Shown here piece after piece: positions 13,096 through 24,516 of a stretch of DNA of 64,000 nucleotides (position 1 is its first letter; the number at the start of each line of letters is the position of its first letter). The translations under genes were made by a program, and so were the position numbers. The stretch covers positions 182,684,031 to 182,748,030 of the forward strand of contig NC_089821.1 of NCBI RefSeq assembly GCF_035046505.1, in the 5' to 3' direction. The stretch is from Tiliqua scincoides. Lineage: Eukaryota > Chordata > Lepidosauria > Squamata > Scincidae. Below the pieces are notes generated by a model, which worked only from the letters and a program-made list of their open reading frames with translations, did not search any database and was not told the DNA's origin.

Positions 13096-15970
13096 TCATT
13101 TAAGGGCAGTGATTTTCTTGTTTTGGGGAAATGTTTGTAACCTATGGGCCTATGGGAGAGAGTGGGCTACAGGCACAACTAAATCATGTCTTTTTCACAG
13201 TTAAGGCTGTCATATTAACCACTGAAGATGGGAGATGCTTCTCAGTTCTACCTTGCTACTTCCTTTATCAAAATATTTGTTGCTGCCTTTCTATCCTATT
13301 AAAGAATATTGTCATTTAAATTGTGCTAATATTATGCGTAAACCCAGCATTTAACAGACTTTTAACTCTGAGGTGTTCCTGTTCCTATGCTGTGGTCTCC
13401 CCAGGCCATGAGGGAAGGTTTGGATTGCCACCTCTACTCCCCCTGGATCAGGAGTCTCCCAGTGGACCAGGGATGACTGAGAAAGAGAGGGAGGGAGATA
13501 GAGGACCGAGACCATCCCCCCTGTAACTAGTTGTACTGCTGTATTAAGATTTTGCCTCCCTATTTTGTTTCCTGCCCTATTTTTTAAAATGTGGCCTGGT
13601 ACTTTATTTGTTGCTGTTATGGCAGTAGATGTTGTCGAGCAGTTATCCAAGCAGCTTTTCTTTTCTGGGAACAGCCGTATTTGTTGTCTTGGAGCTCATT
13701 ATCACAGATGAGTAATCGCACTGGTTTTCCCAAAAGCTTGTTACTTTGGTTATGCTGCATTTGATTGACCTGATTGCCCAGTCTTTTAGCAAAATCCACG
13801 TTTAGCAAACCCATCAATGGTACAAGTTTCCCACTCATCTAGGCTGGCTTCTTCCCTCCCTCCAGAGGTGTAGTGCTGCATTTTAAATCATAAGCATGTG
13901 CGCCTATGGGTTGTGAGTTCGTACATGTGTGTGCATGTACCTAATCCTCTGTCTGCACTTGACCCATTTTGTCATAAATTCAAATGCCAGCATTATTAGC
14001 ACATTTTCTCCTCTTTCTTTGTTTGCTGATGAACTAAACCGTTGCCTGAAGCTTTATGGGTATCATGCAAGTTCTCACTGTGGTGAGAAACAGAGGTGCT
14101 GGTGGTGGTGATGATGAAGTTATGTGGCTAATTTTAGACAGCGGATTGGAGACTTTTATCTCCTGCACTTTGTCCAGATACAGTTTATTGTTGCATCTAC
14201 ATCTTAAAATTATTTTAAAGAAAGGTATATTGTTTAACAAAAAGGAATAAAATAAAGGGTTCCTTCATTCCTACAGAATGGAGTGCTTGAATCTGCAACT
14301 GATTTTTGAGTAGTGTTTCCTCGGACTTGCAAGTGCAATTACCCTTGGAATCTCTTCATTGGATCATTTTTTCTTTTGCTTAGATTGTGGACATCTCAGA
14401 AGTACCCTTTTCTCTATGACCTTTCAGCTTCTCTTTAAACAAAAAGTGGCCATAGAATCCAATATACCTTCCTCATCTCTTATTTATCTCTTCATACAGT
14501 ATGGTTTTTTTAGGAGCACAATGCCTACAATGTGTTTAGTATGCTCCTGAAAATGAAAAGTGTGAACAAACTGGTGTTAACCCATTTTTGCCTGGCCCAC
14601 AGGTGTACGCGTTTGGTCCCTGTTGTGTATATGCAGTGTTGGGCAGAAATGGCTATACTGATCTGTAGGAACAGGGAGCGGGCTTGGTTGCAGCTCTGTA
14701 CCAAGTGTATGGTTGATGGCAAACTTTGCTTTACTATTATTCGTATTAGTATTTATATACTGCTTTTCAACAAAAAGTGTGAAATTATGTGCAAAATGGC
14801 TCATGGGATGGGACAGGGCTGGTGTTAAGTACCCCCTAATGTCAACTTCCCAGCAGGGGGCCCATTGCCGAGAGCCCCCCGGCTCTGCCTCTCCTCCTGG
14901 ATTTTGCTTGCTCACCCTCAAAGGGGTGACCCAAAGGAGGTTGAAGTAAGTAGCAATGGCAGCTGCAAGGTGTTGCTTCTGCTTTCGTGTGAACAGGTAT
15001 GGACAAAAAAACCCATCATTTTTGTTTTGTTTGTTTTTGTTTGCACTCATTTTTGTTTACATTCATTTTCACTTGTTTAATTTAAAAAACAATTTGATTT
15101 ATTTTCCTTTCATTCATTTTGGATTTGCATTGATTTCAGTGGAGATCCGCTCCATCTTCTTGTGCTTATAATTTTTTCATTCTTCCACTGATTTTGTATG
15201 AATTGTGCTGGGAAAGGGCCGGGGGAGCAGAGCAATCAGCAGAAGCACCTCTTCCCTATGGTAAAGTAAACCACCCAGGCTAGTTGCTGTCAATAAAACA
15301 TACACCAGAAGCAGAGGTTGGTTAAGATTTCGTAAGAAAAATTTTACTTTCAATTCATGGTTGTTCACATATATCTTCTGAAGTATCAGAGGCTCCTATC
15401 ACCGCGGACAGAGAACCCTAGAGGTGTTCCCTTTGTGTGGAAGTCTGGTGAGGGTGGCCTGGTGGGCATGGAGTCCTGGCACAGCACATCCTCCGTCTTC
15501 AATGGTCTGAAAATGAGAGATTGTGTGGTGAAAGTTTCTATTTGTTCCTAAGGATCACACCTCCTGCAAGGACCATTGAGGGCCAGTGTAATGTGCAGTC
15601 ATTACACCTGAGACCTCTTTATCTGCCACTTAGTTTCTATTTCATTCCTCCCCTTTATTTCCTGAACCACACTGCAGGATTGAGTCAGAGAAGGGGACTA
15701 GGATTTGGGGGCTGCCCATTCCGCCCTCCCCTTGCCCCTGTCACTCCCCCACCCTGTCCTGCCTCCCCCATCACCTCATCTGTGTTGCTGAGTTTTTGCT
15801 GCTCTGGCACATGTGCGAGGGCTTCAGCCTTCCCACTGGTGCAGTGGCAGTGCACCCCTTTGCATCTGTCTGAATGCCTTTTGTGACTGTCATATGGCAG
15901 TTCTGCCATCACTCCTGTTGGATTGGGCTATTAATCTGTTTTGTTTACTTCTTGTTGTGAGCTGATTTGT
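13096..15970. other. No gene seen
   Basis: Contains a partial L2-like tail near 14735-14780 and several chance frames up to 157 codons. The frames lack family similarity, and where they overlap on both strands none is favoured. Confidence 0.4.
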
Positions 15971-15975
15971 GGAAC

Positions 15976-16182
15976 TAGGGGCGCAATCCTAACCCCTGAT
16001 GTCAGTGCTTTCCAGCAGTGACGTAAGGGCAATGCAACTCTGGGGTAAGGCGACAAACATTCCCTTACTTTGAGGAGGCCTCCGTGAGTGCCACCCAACT
16101 GCACGATGCAGCACATGTCCCATTGGCACCGTTATGCCAGTGCTTTCCAGCACTGACATAGGGGCTTAGGATTGCACCCTGT
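15976..16182. repeat. MITE-like element, CAATCCTA-ended group (about 205 bp)
   Basis: It opens GGCGCAATCCTAACCCC and closes with TTAGGATTGCACCC. The inner parts TCAGTGCTTTCCAGCA and TCCAGCACTGACATAG also face each other as inverted repeats. It lies about 110 bp upstream of the first MRAP2 coding exon. Confidence 0.65.
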
Positions 16183-16293
16183 ATGGGTTAAAATGAGATA
16201 GAAATACCCTGTATATGTAAACAAATAGCAAAATGATTTGGCTTTTTTCTTCCAGCTAATGCCCCTTGTCTTCATGTTTCTATACCTATATAG

Positions 16294-16427
16294 GTTGAAG
16301 ATGGCTGGACCTAGATTTATTTCCAATAGAACATCTCAACATGCTTTATCTCATTCTGATTACACTTGGGAATACGAATATTATGAATTTGAGCCAGTTT
16401 CATTTGAAGGCCTCAAGGCTCACAAGT
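16294..16427 (+). CDS. MRAP2: MRAP2 first coding exon (7 nt of 5'UTR, then 127 nt coding)
   Basis: The acceptor CTATATAG ends at 16293, the ATG is at 16301, and the donor GTAAGT begins at 16428. The exon encodes the extracellular/luminal N-terminus, including the NRT sequon and LKAHK. It ends after the first base of the tyrosine codon that opens the membrane segment. In-frame ATGs farther upstream lie in intron sequence before the acceptor and were not used. Confidence 0.95.
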
Positions 16428-19400
16428 GTAAGTCTTATTGGGAGTTCTCTGTTTTAGTTACGTGAAATGTCAAAACTTACTTTATTTTAACTATACTTGC
16501 AAGAAACTTCCCTTAGGGAATTGCTCCTTTCTCTTGCCTGTTCATGCACATACATGTGTGCTTTATTAGTTTTTATTGCATCATTTTCCAAAATGTAGCT
16601 TTAGTTATTTATATGTACAATTTGAGATAATAAATTCTGTCCTGGTTCAAATGTGGCCAGATTTAAGGTGGAAGTAATGCAATAGTGGTGCTACTAGATT
16701 CTGGTTCCCAGCTGGGGGGGAAAGCTGTGGGGAAAGTGATTGGGGAGGATGAGTTGTGGGAAGAAAGCAGTGGTCAGAGAAAGCATTCAGCCTCCCCCCC
16801 CCCCCCCAGCACACTGCTTCTTCCCTTCAAATGCCTCTCCACCTCACATTAGGTGGCAAACCGGGAGTATGTTTTGTCACACAATGTCTACTACTGGCTG
16901 ATGAGTTCTTCCTAAGCACTGTGATGCTGGTACTTTCATTGACAAATGGGATAGAGGAAAGGGAATATTATATGCTCCTATGCAGTGAAGGGAGGGAACA
17001 GATACATTGGTCTGTTAGATAACATTTGACCAAGCTGGTTGGCTAATTTTCCCCCAGCTTTAGTAATCACTTGAGGCAGAATATAAACAATAGAAATGAC
17101 ACTCTTTGCTTTGTGAGTATGAGACAGTAATGATTCTCAGAGAGGGAGAAAACAGGCAGTCTATTCCCTGGGTAATTTTATATAGATATTCAGTGAACTA
17201 TTTTATGGGTGAAAGCCCATCAAGATTGAGAACGTGCGGATCATTGCCTCCATTGCCACAGCAACAAAGATGCTTGTTCTGGCCCACCCCTGGGTGAGGA
17301 AGACAGGAATGGCATCTGTGCAAGATATCAATATGGCTTTCAAGCCCTGTGATGAGGCCAGTGTTGAGGAAAGCTGGCAGGAGGCTAAGGGCATCAGGAA
17401 GCTTTCTGGACCAAGGAAGGCTGGGTAGTCTAGAGATGCTACTCGCTTGGGAGGAAGAGGAATTGGGTGATTCCCTCCCAGGAAAAAAAGGAACTCTGAG
17501 GCCCAACTGCTGGGACACAGGTTGACTGTTCCTTTTTCCTTGCCTTTGGAGGGGGTTGAAGACTGGAGATGGATGAAAGATCCTGGCCCAGCTGGAGCAC
17601 CTGGGCCCTCTGAAAATACGAGTAATATAGCAGGAGCCCACACAGTTGGTTAGTTTGGTCACCAGCCAAAATGTGTGGTCATCAGGATCCACTCCTTTTT
17701 AAAAGAATGGGATCTTGTTCCCAGTCTTACACAGCATTTCAGAGGCACAACGCAAGGTCAGGGATAATCCTGATTTCCACCCACCTTGGCTCAAATCTTG
17801 CAGCAGGAGAGGGGGGTGGGAAAAGTTCCTGAAACTGCACTTACTTCTGTAGCACAAAAACAAGCCCCAGCCCTTTTCTGCACTTGGAGCTGAATAGGGT
17901 GGGCGGGCAGAGAAAAACGGCCTTTCAGGCTCCTCCACAGCACAGCCAAGAGGCTGAGGCTGATTCTCCCCCAATCAGTTCTAAGGCTGGAAGGAATGCT
18001 GGGACTTCTAATGCTTGCCAGAAGGTGACAAAACTTGGCATGGCATGAATGGCAAATGGAATAGCTGATACCTGGTGAAGGTCCCTGGCAGGGAGGCTGG
18101 AGTGGAATCACTTTTACTGCGCTCAATCAAATTGTATCTAATTTTTTAGATACACCAAGAAACCTTTCCGCTTCTTTCTCTGGAGCATTTCTGCCCTTAG
18201 AAAAAGATAGCTTTAAAAACAAAGAAGGGGACAAATGACCACATAAATGGCTGAACATTAATGTGACACATCCTCAAAAAAAGAAAAAAAAAGTAGTTTA
18301 CGTGAAGTTTGTGAGGCGGACAATAGTGTCTTCAGGGCCAATAACTCACTGGCCTGCATGCCTGCCATTTCAGTTGGGAGATGAAACTCACCGTGTGCCT
18401 GAAGGATGTGCTGTGTGCCTTGTTTTTATATTACACCTGTCTGCACTGGGTGAATGGGCAGACCAATGGCCACTGTTTGAATTTTCAGGGATTGGAGCTG
18501 CTCTTCTGACTAGCAGCCAGAATTCTTGCAGGGATGCTTTGGATGAAATGTTCAACTTTCAAAAGGGAATTTAGTTGCTGAAGGAGTGTATAAAACCTCA
18601 TCTGGGATTGGCACATAATGAAACTGCAATCAGCCTTAATGAGAGGCCACTTAACTGTGCCCTGCTGTAATCATTCTTTTTACTGTCTGAAAATTATAGA
18701 GCCAGGAGAAGATTTAATATCTTATTTCTGTGCATTATTTGAGTTTGCTTTACACACTGCTTTTAATTTTATCCATAGGCACACTGGAATAGGAACACCA
18801 CTCATTGTAGAGAACAGAGAGGTTGTTTTCATGGGTTAGGAGCAGGCATAGCTTGCAGTGCTTACTCGCAGGGCTTCTTTCCTCTATTCATTTGGACTGA
18901 AAGTTGACATATATTTGATGCTGTTATTAAAAACCTGAAACCCTGGTTCTGGGTCAGAGGTCTCTATATGCAGCAGCAGACAGTACACACACATTTTTTC
19001 CTGCCAAACAAATAACTGGGAAAGTCTAACATGGCCAGTAATGTTTGGAATTACTACACATGTGCCTCTAGTTGCTCAGTGCAGAGTGTTCTTCCCGACT
19101 TTCAGCAACTTCTGCTTATGAGGGCCCTAAATCCAGAAGGCTTCAATCTGGTGCACACTTACTGGAGAATAATTCCCATTGACTTCTGAGTAACCATGCA
19201 TAAGATCGCACTGTCCAGAAGATCCTTGCTGGGTGGGCTGGCTACTATTCATGCAGGTCCAGCAATTAGGGATTGACAGAACTGAGCCATAGAGATGAAA
19301 ATCACACCAAAATTTCCACTACATTGCATATTGGGATGCAGCCAGTTGGTTTTGGCCAATGCTCAAAATATTGTCATCCTTTAAAATACAGCATTACTCT

Positions 19401-21682
19401 CCTTTTTACTCCATGTCAACAGTTTATCCTCCCTATTTCTTTTCCCTTCTTTTCCAGATTCCATTGTGATTGGTTTTTGGGTTGGCCTTGCAGTCTTTGT
19501 AATTTTTATGTTCTTTGTACTGACCTTGTTGACAAAGACAGGAGCACCACATCAAGAGTAAGTACTTCTGCCATATTGCAGGAGGCCTCTATGCAATGAA
19601 CCATCAATACTTTGGTAGCAATTCATTTGTTCTCAAAGGCGATATTGTGGGACTAAGTCCAGGACGGTGCCTGCATGGCTAACGAGCCAAGTTAGAGAGG
19701 CCGTAAAGGGCAAGAAAGCTTCCTTCCAGAAATGGAAGTCTTGCCCTAATGAGGAGAATAAAAAGGAACATAAACTGTGGCAAAAGAAATGTAAGACGGT
19801 GATACGGGAGGCCAAGAGAGACTATGAGGGACGCATGGCCAGCAACATTAAGGGGCATAATAAAAGCTTCTTCAAATATGTTAGAAGCAGGAAACCTGCC
19901 AGAGAAGCGGTTGGCCCTCTGGATGGTGAGGGAGGGAAAGGGGAGATAAAAGGAGACTTAGAGATGGCAGAGAAATTAAATAAGTTCTTTGCATCTGTCT
20001 TCACCGCTGCCCAGATGGCCCCTCCTGATTGAGGAATTAAGTCAGATAGAGGTTAAAAGAGATGTTTCAGACCTAATTGACAAATTAAAGATCAGTAAGT
20101 CACCAGGCCCTGATGGCATCCACCCAGGAGTTATTAAGGAATTGAAGAATGGTTGCTGATCTCTTGACTAAAATATGCAACTTGTCCCTTAAAACAGCCA
20201 TGGTGCCAGAAGACTGGAGGATAGCAAATGTCACACCAATCTTTGAAAAGGGAAGGAGGGTGGATCCGGGTAATTATAGGCCAATCATCCTAATGTCTGT
20301 TCCAAGTAAGATGGTGGAATGCCTTATCAAAGATAAAATCTTAAAACACAAAGACGAACAAGCCTTGCTGGCGGAGAATCAGCATGGCTTCTGTAAGGGT
20401 AAGTCTTGCCTCACGAGTCTTTTAGAATTCTTTGAAAAGGTCAACAGACATGTGGGAGAACCCGTGGACTTTATATATCTGGACTTTCAGAAGGCATTTG
20501 ACACAGATTATTTGACACATGGTACACATGACACAGACATTTGACACATGGTACTATTGATTGTGAAACACAAGCCAAAGTCCTCTTGGACAGGTGGAAC
20601 TGTTTATTGTATTTTGTTATGTGGTTCTTTGGATTGCGAGTTATCTATAGACTAAATAGGCAATAGAAAAAAGGTATATTGGAATTTACTGATAAATCAC
20701 TGAATGATATTCAGATTAGCAGGGGTTTCTAACCCCATTTCTTTAACAATAAGGCTGCCCCATGTTTTAAATTCTAAGCCCCTAACTGTAGTAACTAAAA
20801 TGTAGATTTGAACTTATATATACTCGTATGTTCACAGTACGACTTGCAGGATGCAGTAGGAGACTGGTTTCACTGAATCACCATTTTGCACTGTTCCTGG
20901 TTGGTGAACCTCAGTATTCCAGTAAAACACACAAAAGCAGACCCTGTAAGCCAGAAGTCCGCCCACACCTGCTTGACAGAACAGGAACTATATTGATAAA
21001 GATACGGAAACCAGTCTTTCAGGATGCTGATGATGGACAGAGTGTTGGTGCATCCAAACAAGGCAGATGTTTGTGACTGCTCCCCACCCCCAAGCACTGA
21101 AATTGCAGATCTACAATAATTCAGACTCAAACATGGGCAGGCATGTCTTAGGCAAGCTAACATTCTGGATGTGTCCATAATGGTGAGGATAAGTGAAACT
21201 GCAGTGTTGCCATCTTGTTTCTCACACTATTCCTGAACCCTATTGTGCCTAATTTGTTACCCATAGTGCTTCTTTCTTTGCCTTCTAGAAATACAGATCC
21301 TTCTGATAAAAGATTCTGCACAAACAACTTTGTGGCTGACTTTGGAAGGCCACTGGATTCTGACAGGACCTTTTCTCAACAAGCAGCTGAAGAATCCAGG
21401 TTGCTGTTCCACTGCTACATCCATGAATTTGAGAATATCAACAGGGCAAAACAGTGCCACAGAGCACCAGTTCTGGAAAGTAATATCCACTTCCAGGAAA
21501 TAGTTCAGAACCGTGTGAGACTGGAGGAGGAGCAGACTTGCCACACAAAATTCAACATCCCGAACTTTGTGCACACTGACCAGAACTCTTCCCTTGGTGA
21601 AGATGACCTCCTGATTTCAGAGCCACCTATTATTTTAGAGAATAAACCAGTTAGCCAAACCTCCCACCAGATTCTTGACTGA
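16301..21682 (+). CDS. MRAP2: Melanocortin-2 receptor accessory protein 2, complete coding sequence in 3 exons
   Basis: Join of 16301-16427, 19458-19557 and 21289-21682: 621 nt, 206 residues, against 205 in human. It is a small single-span membrane protein that in other vertebrates forms antiparallel homodimers and modulates melanocortin receptors (MC2R, MC4R) and some other GPCRs in energy balance. Seen here: an N-glycosylation sequon NRT at residues 9-11, the tyrosine-rich stretch DYTWEYEYYE at 20-29, the conserved VSFEGLKAHKYS block at 33-44, one hydrophobic membrane segment at about 44-66 ending in LTLLTKTG, the DFGRPL motif at about 93-98, and the conserved tail block GEDDLLISEPP at 179-189. 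Introns are GT-AG, phase 1 then phase 2, and the frame closes exactly. The start is the ATG seven bases into the exon that opens after the acceptor at 16292-16293; it matches the family start. The untranslated first exon was not found. Identification rests on remembered family sequence and is very strong. Confidence 0.97.
16428..19457 (+). other. MRAP2: MRAP2 intron between coding exons 1 and 2
   Basis: A 3.0-kb GT-AG intron. It contains a C14 run near 16793-16806, a GC-moderate block with chance frames (17198-18130), and a short CAATCCTA-type repeat at about 19140-19215. No extra exon was recognised. Confidence 0.8.
19458..19557 (+). CDS. MRAP2: MRAP2 second coding exon (transmembrane segment)
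   Basis: A strong pyrimidine tract and TTTTCCAG acceptor precede 19458, and the donor GTAAGT starts at 19558. The 100-nt exon encodes the membrane helix (SIVIGFWVGLAVFVIFM...) and the LTLLTKTGAPHQ stretch after it. It ends with two bases of a codon completed in the next exon. Confidence 0.96.
19640..20517 (+). mobile_element. CR1-type LINE fragment (endonuclease-RT linker and start of reverse transcriptase)
   Basis: Protein traces in order: SQVREAVKGKKASFQKWKS, then KSFFKYVRSRKPA, SKSPGPDGIHPGVIKEL, VPEDWRIANVTPIFEKG, DPGNYRPI, NQHGFCKGKSCLTSL and FIYLDFQKAFDT. These are the CR1 ORF2 linker and reverse-transcriptase motifs up to the F-DT active-site region. It is an old copy: the frame changes at least twice (near 20020-20035 and near 20145), and it stops abruptly after KAFDT, so most of the RT and the 3' end are missing. 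It lies in sense orientation in MRAP2 intron 3. Confidence 0.88.
20548..21034. repeat. Left copy of a duplicated ~0.5-kb segment
   Basis: Starts ATGGTACTATTGATTGTGAA and ends near AGGATGCTGATGAT. It matches 37051-37577 almost base for base, apart from a handful of substitutions and one AT-rich length difference. It lies directly after the CR1 fragment in MRAP2 intron 3. I see no LTR-like or TIR-like ends. Confidence 0.93.
21289..21682 (+). CDS. MRAP2: MRAP2 last coding exon (cytoplasmic/C-terminal domain and stop)
   Basis: The acceptor CCTTCTAG ends at 21288 and the stop TGA is at 21680-21682. The exon encodes the long C-terminal domain: DFGRPL, ESRLLFHCYIHE, KFNIPNFVHTDQN and DDLLISEPPI are all family hallmarks. 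Loop and linker stretches differ from mammals, as expected for a reptile ortholog. Confidence 0.96.
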
Positions 21683-22117
21683 AAACACTTGAGTAAACTA
21701 TTTCTGACATTTAGCAGGGATTCATCCTGTAGTAGCATTTCACCCTTTAATATAGACCCAAAACAGCTGTTCAGGTCCCATCCTGTCTTTCATCTATGGA
21801 TAGAGAACTACAGGTGATTCATGATATGACTTCTTTGGCACATAAGATTTTTTTTTTCAGTGTTTAAGACCCAAAAGCTTCTATACCACGGTCATCTTGC
21901 TTTTATTTTTACTGTTAAATAGGAAGGTGATTAGAAAACATGTTGGAATGAGGTAGATATCATGTGAAGTTGTGTATAAGTGAAAGTCTCCTGCCAAACA
22001 AGAGAGTGTTTGACATACATAAATCTGTTAAGCCAGTTAAGTGTTCTTGTGGTATAGTGCCAAATGGTAATATCTCCATTTCAGAGTTTTACGGTAATGC
22101 TCCATATTTAAAATACT

Positions 22118-22180
22118 TATGTACCATTTTTCAACAAGAAAAGCTCACAATGTGGCTTGCATTGTAAAATAAATAGTACA
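22118..22180 (-). repeat. L2-like LINE 3' tail
   Basis: CCATTTTTCAACAAGAAAAG and CTCACAATGTGGCTT are a diverged version of the 11883 tail. It carries the first AATAAA downstream of the MRAP2 stop on the plus strand. Confidence 0.45.
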
Positions 22181-22756
22181 TGAATTCACAGCTATATACC
22201 CGTGTATACCCAACCATTCCTGGTATGTAAGGGCTCTGTATGTGACAGTGAAAGTTAAGAGTGAATGAGTGTGCAAGCTCATATGTGCTTACTGCAGCAG
22301 GAACTGGACATCTGCTGTGGTTCTCCCTCAGTATATATCCATGATAAAAAGAGACTAATAAGGCTCTCACATGTTAAAGGAGACACTGTGAATACACATT
22401 GTACTCATAAATGTACCCACCATTCACTTCAACGTCTAATAGTCTAGGTTAATTTCTTCAACAGCAGCCAGGCAGATCTCTAGTAACTTACAAGCAGAGC
22501 AAGAAGAGAATGAAGAAGCCGTGTTCCCCACATTCCTATTTGGCTCTAGCACCAAGTAAGCAGTGATTTTTTTTACACACGCACACCTATTGGTTGCCAG
22601 AAATAAGGAAAAACAGCTCTAACTTTGAACCAGGATTACTTGGAATAAGATCTTGTAGAAATCTAGATAACCAGTCTCTCTGCTACCAAACAACTGCAAG
22701 GAGGTGCTCCCATTCAGTGAGAACAAGGAATAGAAGGCCCATTTATCTTCTGTCTC

Positions 22757-22838
22757 CTAGACTGCAATTCTATGCATGCATTCCTGCAAGCAAGTCCCAT
22801 GGAGCACAGTTGGATTTACTTCTCAGCACACCTATGTA
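22757..22838. repeat. Short CAATCCTA-type repeat
   Basis: GACTGCAATTCTATGCATGC, then AAGTCCCATGGAG and TTTACTTCTCAGCACACC, a degraded copy. Confidence 0.5.
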
Positions 22839-23424
22839 GGTTTACTGCTAGAGGCATAACAAAGGAATGGAGAGTTATGAGAGAGGTATTGTGATTAGTC
22901 TACAACAAAAGGTTGCCTCATGAAATGCTTAACACTAGTCCTATAAAGGGTTTTTTAAAACAAATTGATGAGCAGAAGGAATAGATTGTGACAAACAAAT
23001 TTCACACAGTAATTTCACAAGGAGAAATGATACCAAGAAACCTGGAGAATGGACAATTTTGGTAAAAAGTGACTAAAGAAGACAATGAACAAATGTTGCA
23101 GAGGGGAAAATATAGGGGACGATGAAGTAAGACTGAAAAAAGAGTTGAAGAAGGGAGAAGCTGGTTTTGAAGCTAAACAAGGCTAAAATGGCAGGATATG
23201 ACCAAACTAGTTACCAAGGCCAACAAATCTGGTATCAGAATAAGGAAAGCTGTGGGGGGGGGGGGCGGAATAAATAAAAGGAGACAGCCCTAATCAAAGA
23301 AAGAAAGAATCAAGTGCAGATCAAATTCTTAACCAACAATTCAAAAGGGATTATCTGGTTATTTTACAAAAACCATCCACGAAATCTAGAAGGGATAGTG
23401 TGAGCTTGAAAAGTCAGAGACAGT

Positions 23425-23565
23425 ATTATTATTATTATTATTAACAGTTTTTATATACTGCTTTTCAACTAAAAGTTCACAAAGCGGTTTACAGAGAAAA
23501 ATCAAATAACTAAATGGCTCCCTGCCCCAAAAGGGCTCACAATCTAAATGTATGTCTCACAGATA
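23425..23565 (-). repeat. L2-like LINE 3' end with (ATT)n tail
   Basis: (ATT)n at 23427-23442 is followed by ATACTGCTTTTCAACTAAAA, AAGCGGTTTACAGAGAAAAA and GGGCTCACAATCTAAA. It is nearly identical to 58888-59010. Confidence 0.65.
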
Positions 23566-23633
23566 AGCAAAATCTGGATTTTAACATGGTTGTGTACCAC
23601 ATAACTTAAAAGGAAAGATAACTTACTTGCCTA

Positions 23634-23708
23634 ACAGCCCAATCCTATGCATATCTACTCAGAAGTAAGTCCCATTAGAGTCAATGGGGCTTACTCCAAG
23701 GAAAGTGT
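23634..23708. repeat. Short CAATCCTA-type repeat
   Basis: CCCAATCCTATGCATATCTA, then CTCAGAAGTAAGTCCCATTA and CAATGGGGCTTACTCC. One of the better-preserved copies. Confidence 0.65.
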
Positions 23709-23920
23709 GGAGAGGAGTGAGCTGTTAGTCTCCACCCCTCCCGCCACCAGCGACTTTTGTTCCAAGTTGGTTTAGCACAGCATATTTCTATATAGCTTTG
23801 AATTCTGGCATTTCAACAGATAGGAATCTAGTATGACATAACTAGTATACAAGACTGAGTGCATTTGGTTTACTGGAAAAGCTTCACTCTTGAGATTTAT
23901 AGCTGGGGTGGCTTTCCATA

Positions 23921-23996
23921 CTGGGAAATATGGTTCTGGGAACCATACTGGGAAATATGGCTTTTCATACTGGGAAATATGGTTCATACTGGGAAG
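23921..23996. repeat. Short tandem repeat with ACTGGGAAATATGG unit
   Basis: The word ACTGGGAAATATGG recurs three times, with a fourth partial copy, at irregular spacing. Confidence 0.8.
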
Positions 23997-24037
23997 TTGG
24001 TTCAGGGAAATAAATGAAGACGGACCTAAGAAATTAA

Positions 24038-24193
24038 AGGCCCAATCCTATCCAACTTTCCAGCCCCAATGTAGCTACGCCAATGGGTTGTGCACTGCAT
24101 TGGGGGAAGAGCAGTCACAGATGCCAACTCAAGTAAAGGAACATTTGTTCCTTAACTCAGAGCTGCACCAGCACTGGAAAGTTGGATAGACTT
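24038..24193. repeat. MITE-like element, CAATCCTA-ended group (about 155 bp)
   Basis: GGCCCAATCCTATCCAACTT at the left is mirrored by AGCACTGGAAAGTTGGATAG at the right. It lies in the intergenic stretch between the two genes. Confidence 0.6.
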
Positions 24194-24478
24194 GTGTCCG
24201 AAGATAGGTGCCTGTGAGCATTATGTTCTGTCTATGAGCTGAACAGAGCTGGTTATCAATGCTTCTGGAAAATCTTGTACGAATAGACTTCTATCTGTGA
24301 AAGAAAACAGGTTCAACACTCTCTGGTTTAGTATTTAATATCTAAACAAACATTTATAAATAAAACAATTGAGATGTAAAGTTACTGTATAAGGAAACAT
24401 TTGGGTGATTATTCAGTAAATTCTGGACCCAATGTTATGAAATAAGCAATTAAAGAATATATTCTGCTTAAATCTATT

Positions 24479-24484
24479 TTTATT
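24479..24484 (-). terminator. CEP162: Poly(A) signal of CEP162
   Basis: A canonical AATAAA on the minus strand begins 33 nt after the CEP162 stop codon. The predicted 3'UTR is therefore very short, with cleavage expected around 24450-24465. Confidence 0.7.
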
Positions 24485-24516
24485 ACAACCCTGGTTCTCT
24501 TAAGAACTTGTGTGCT

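Larger units (their letters stand above)
21683..24478. other. Convergent intergenic stretch, including MRAP2 3'UTR
   Basis: This is the sequence between the MRAP2 stop and the CEP162 poly(A) signal. The MRAP2 3'UTR must occupy part of it. The first canonical AATAAA on the plus strand is at about 22168-22173, inside an L2-like tail; others lie near 23270 and 24358, so the true 3' end is not settled. Short DNA-element copies, an L2-like tail and a small tandem repeat (about 23921-23996) fill much of the rest. No coding exon was seen. Confidence 0.6.

Noticed and set aside
14577-15050. 157-codon minus-strand frame
   Set aside because: No domain, and it overlaps an L2-like tail and two plus-strand frames.
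1-16293. Search for a MRAP2 first exon, a CpG-island promoter or exons of the expected neighbour CYB5R4
   Set aside because: No CpG-rich block and no recognisable CYB5R4 protein segment were seen; these probably lie left of the window.
16238-16300. Upstream in-frame ATGs before the MRAP2 start, which would add about 21 hydrophobic residues
   Set aside because: They lie before the splice acceptor at 16292-16293, so they are intron, and the family start matches the ATG at 16301.
17198-17692. 164-codon minus-strand frame with two overlapping companions
   Set aside because: Three frames are open over the same bases, none has family similarity, and the region is inside an MRAP2 intron.
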